Of a DNA stretch of 7,342 bases, positions 5,545-7,342 are shown piece by piece. The notes under the pieces are model-generated. The model had not been told where the DNA came from, searched no databases, and saw nothing but the letters and a program-made list of their open reading frames with translations. How positions within the stretch are numbered: position 1 is the stretch's first letter; each line of letters starts with the position of its first letter. A program made the translations under genes and the position numbers. Source of the stretch: Lachnospiraceae bacterium (lineage in GTDB: Bacteria; Bacillota; Clostridia; Lachnospirales; Lachnospiraceae); contig JAJQID010000096.1 of NCBI GenBank assembly GCA_021199405.1, positions 1 to 7,342 of the forward strand, written 5' to 3'.

Positions 5545-7302
5545 ATGAAAAAAATACTGGATAAATTAAATGTCATACTGGACAGTAAACAGAAAAGCAG
5601 AATGAAGCTTCTGGTGGTACTGATGGTCATCGGAGCCCTTCTGGAGACGGTGAGCATCGCTCTGGTACTGCCCATCGCCACGGTGCTGCTCAATCAGGAC
5701 AGCGTCAACGGGGACGGGCTTACGGGGATACTGTATCGTCTTTTTGGCTTCCAGAGTGTGAACAGCTTTGCCATTTTTCTGCTGTTCTGCCTGCTGATCG
5801 CCTTTATTGTCAAAAATGCATTTCTGTACATGGAGACAAAAATGCAGTTGGATTTTGTGTACAATAATCAGTTTGAAACCTCCCGCAAAATGATGATCAA
5901 TTTCATGAAGCGACCTTATGAATATTATCTGAATGCGGAAACTTCCGTTATTCAGCGGAGTATTACCTCGGATGTAAATAATATGTATGCCATGGTGCTG
6001 TCCATCCTGCAGCTGATGAGTGAGGTGGTGGTGGCGGTGTGTATGGGTATTTATCTTGTCTGGCAGGACGCCATCATGTGCTTCACCATCGGGGGCCTGC
6101 TGGTGGCGCTTTTGCTGGTGATCAAGGTGGCGATCAAGCCGGTGATGGTGCGCACGGGCAAGGAGAATCAGGACTATTACGCAGGTCTGTTTAAATGGAT
6201 CAATCAGGCAGTGACGGGCATCAAGGAGATCAAGATCGCCAATAAGGAGAGCTATTTTATCCATGAATATGCCAAATGCGGCGACGGCTATGTGAAGGCG
6301 GTCAAGAAATCGACGCTTCTGAATTCTACGCCCCGGCTTCTGATTGAGACGGTAGTTATCGCCGGTTTTGTAATTTATATGTACATTTCCTTTCAGCTGG
6401 GACGGGGAACGGATCAGATTGTGGCCAGCGTTTCCGCTTTTGCTGTGGCGGCCATGAAGCTTCTGCCCTGTGCCAACCGTATCAACAATTACATGACTAA
6501 TATTTCTTATTTTGAGCCCTTCTTTTTTGGCGCCAGTGACAATTTGCAGGCGGATATCAGCGACAAGACCATCGTCTATGACGCGGATGCCTATACCGGT
6601 CTGGAGGTGGCGGAGAAGCTGCCTGTAAAGAAGAATATCCTGATGAAGGACGTAAGCTACAAATATCCTAATACGGATGTCTATATTTTCAAAAATATGA
6701 AGATGGAGATCCCCGTCGGAAAATCTGTGGGTATCGTGGGCACCTCCGGCGCCGGCAAGACCACAGTGGTGGACATCATGCTGGGGCTTCTGGAGATGGA
6801 GAGCGGACAGGTGCTGGCGGACGGGGTGGATGTGAATCTGCCTGAGAATTACGAGAGGTGGCTGGCCAATGTGGGCTATATCCCTCAGACCATCTTTATG
6901 CTGGATTCCGATATCCGGGAAAATGTGGCCTTCGGCGTGCCAAGAGAGCATATTTCGGAGGAGCAGGTCTGGGATGCGCTGCGCAACGCACAGCTGGATA
7001 CCTTTGTGAGAGGTCTTCCGGAGGGACTGGATACGCAGATCGGGGAGCGGGGAATCCGGCTTTCCGGCGGACAGCGGCAGAGAATCGGCATTGCCCGGGC
7101 ACTGTTCTGGGATCCGGAGGTGCTGGTGTTAGATGAGGCTACATCAGCGCTTGACAATGACACGGAGGCCGCCATCATGGAATCCATCAATCACCTGCAC
7201 GGTAAAAAAACGCTGATCATTATCGCTCACAGGCTGCAGACCATTGAGAAATGCGATATGATTTACAGGATTCAGGACGGCGGAGCGGTAAGGGAAAGAT
7301 GA
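5545..7302 (+). CDS. PglK-like ABC transporter, probable lipid-linked glycan flippase
   Basis: This is a fused ABC half-transporter of 585 residues, a normal length for the MsbA/PglK group, with an N-terminal membrane domain (about 1-330) and a C-terminal ATPase. All ATPase motifs are intact: Walker A GTSGAGKT (399-406), Q-loop Gln448, signature LSGGQ (506-510), Walker B ending LVLDEA (527-532) with Glu531, SALD (534-537) and H-loop His562. In the membrane domain, AMKLLPCANRINNY (303-316) matches the block ALYRLMPSANRI that I recall from Campylobacter PglK, and the N-terminal ETVSIALVLPI (34-44) also fits. It would homodimerise and flip an undecaprenyl-linked sugar or oligosaccharide. The start follows AGGA (5531-5534) by 10 nt. 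A drug or lipid exporter is possible from the fold alone, but the glycan operon and PglK-type block favour a flippase. Confidence 0.85.
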   Translation: MKKILDKLNVILDSKQKSRMKLLVVLMVIGALLETVSIALVLPIATVLLNQDSVNGDGLTGILYRLFGFQSVNSFAIFLLFCLLIAFIVKNAFLYMETKMQLDFVYNNQFETSRKMMINFMKRPYEYYLNAETSVIQRSITSDVNNMYAMVLSILQLMSEVVVAVCMGIYLVWQDAIMCFTIGGLLVALLLVIKVAIKPVMVRTGKENQDYYAGLFKWINQAVTGIKEIKIANKESYFIHEYAKCGDGYVKAVKKSTLLNSTPRLLIETVVIAGFVIYMYISFQLGRGTDQIVASVSAFAVAAMKLLPCANRINNYMTNISYFEPFFFGASDNLQADISDKTIVYDADAYTGLEVAEKLPVKKNILMKDVSYKYPNTDVYIFKNMKMEIPVGKSVGIVGTSGAGKTTVVDIMLGLLEMESGQVLADGVDVNLPENYERWLANVGYIPQTIFMLDSDIRENVAFGVPREHISEEQVWDALRNAQLDTFVRGLPEGLDTQIGERGIRLSGGQRQRIGIARALFWDPEVLVLDEATSALDNDTEAAIMESINHLHGKKTLIIIAHRLQTIEKCDMIYRIQDGGAVRER

Positions 7303-7342
7303 TGAAAAGAGACAGGTCCGGTCGGCTTTACACTATTCTGGG
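7302..7342 (+). CDS. Start of the next operon gene (partial, unidentified)
   Basis: An open frame begins with ATG at 7302, in a TGATG overlap with the ABC gene's stop (7300-7302), and remains open to the window end. The thirteen full codons read MKRDRSGRLYTIL. AGGG at 7291-7294 is 7 nt before this ATG; another in-frame ATG at 7299 is only 4 nt away and less likely. The overlap implies translational coupling, so the operon continues. The basic start turning hydrophobic would suit a membrane or anchored protein, but nothing identifies the family. Confidence 0.6.
   Translation, partial: MKRDRSGRLYTIL

Noticed and set aside
5566..6951. 461-residue open frame on the - strand across the flippase gene
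   Set aside because: It is antisense to a gene with complete ABC motifs. Its His- and Ile-rich composition is what the complement of the ABC codons would give, and it shows no recognisable motif.

Overview
The window is a single-direction (+ strand) glycan-biosynthesis operon, most likely from a Clostridia-class Firmicute, with Lachnospiraceae as the best guess. The guess rests on tightly packed genes, AGGAG-type ribosome binding sites, roughly 50-60 % GC in most genes with an AT-rich membrane-protein gene in the middle, and the protein flavours. No ribosomal or other taxonomic marker is present, so the assignment is an inference.

Layout. Positions 1-184 hold the probable tail of an upstream gene (stop at 54-56) and then a structured leader. 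The leader contains a four-codon mini-ORF (MKKR), a perfect 21-bp inverted repeat (73-93 with 147-167), a terminator-like hairpin nested inside it (120-143 plus a T-rich tract), and a small GAAA-tetraloop hairpin (164-177) that covers the ribosome binding site of the first full gene. Next come a PseC-type aminotransferase (185-1387), a PseB-type UDP-GlcNAc 4,6-dehydratase/5-epimerase (1401-2396) and a GNAT N-acetyltransferase (2402-2914). These are followed by an ArnC/GtrB-like polytopic family-2 glycosyltransferase (2904-3920), a GT-C-like multi-spanning membrane protein (3921-5483) and a PglK-like ABC flippase (5545-7302). A further gene starts at 7302 and runs off the end. Gaps between the seven consecutive reading frames from 185 onward are -11 to +61 nt, with no terminator seen between them, so co-transcription is likely.

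How the genes may work together. PseB, PseC and the acetyltransferase together would turn UDP-GlcNAc into a UDP-2,4-diacetamido-2,4,6-trideoxyhexose (the L-altro isomer if the PseB assignment is right). The genes that would carry this on to pseudaminic acid (pseG, pseI, pseF) are not in the window. Instead the next two genes look like an ArnC-like and an ArnT-like pair: one to load a sugar onto undecaprenyl phosphate on the cytoplasmic side, one to transfer it outside the membrane. The ABC protein resembles flippases for lipid-linked oligosaccharides. The most interesting reading is therefore an Arn-like or Gtr-like system that decorates a surface polymer or protein with a diacetamido-trideoxy sugar, controlled by a leader RNA with two mutually exclusive folds. 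Every enzyme family is known; the combination, the sugar's fate and the leader switch are inferences from this sequence.
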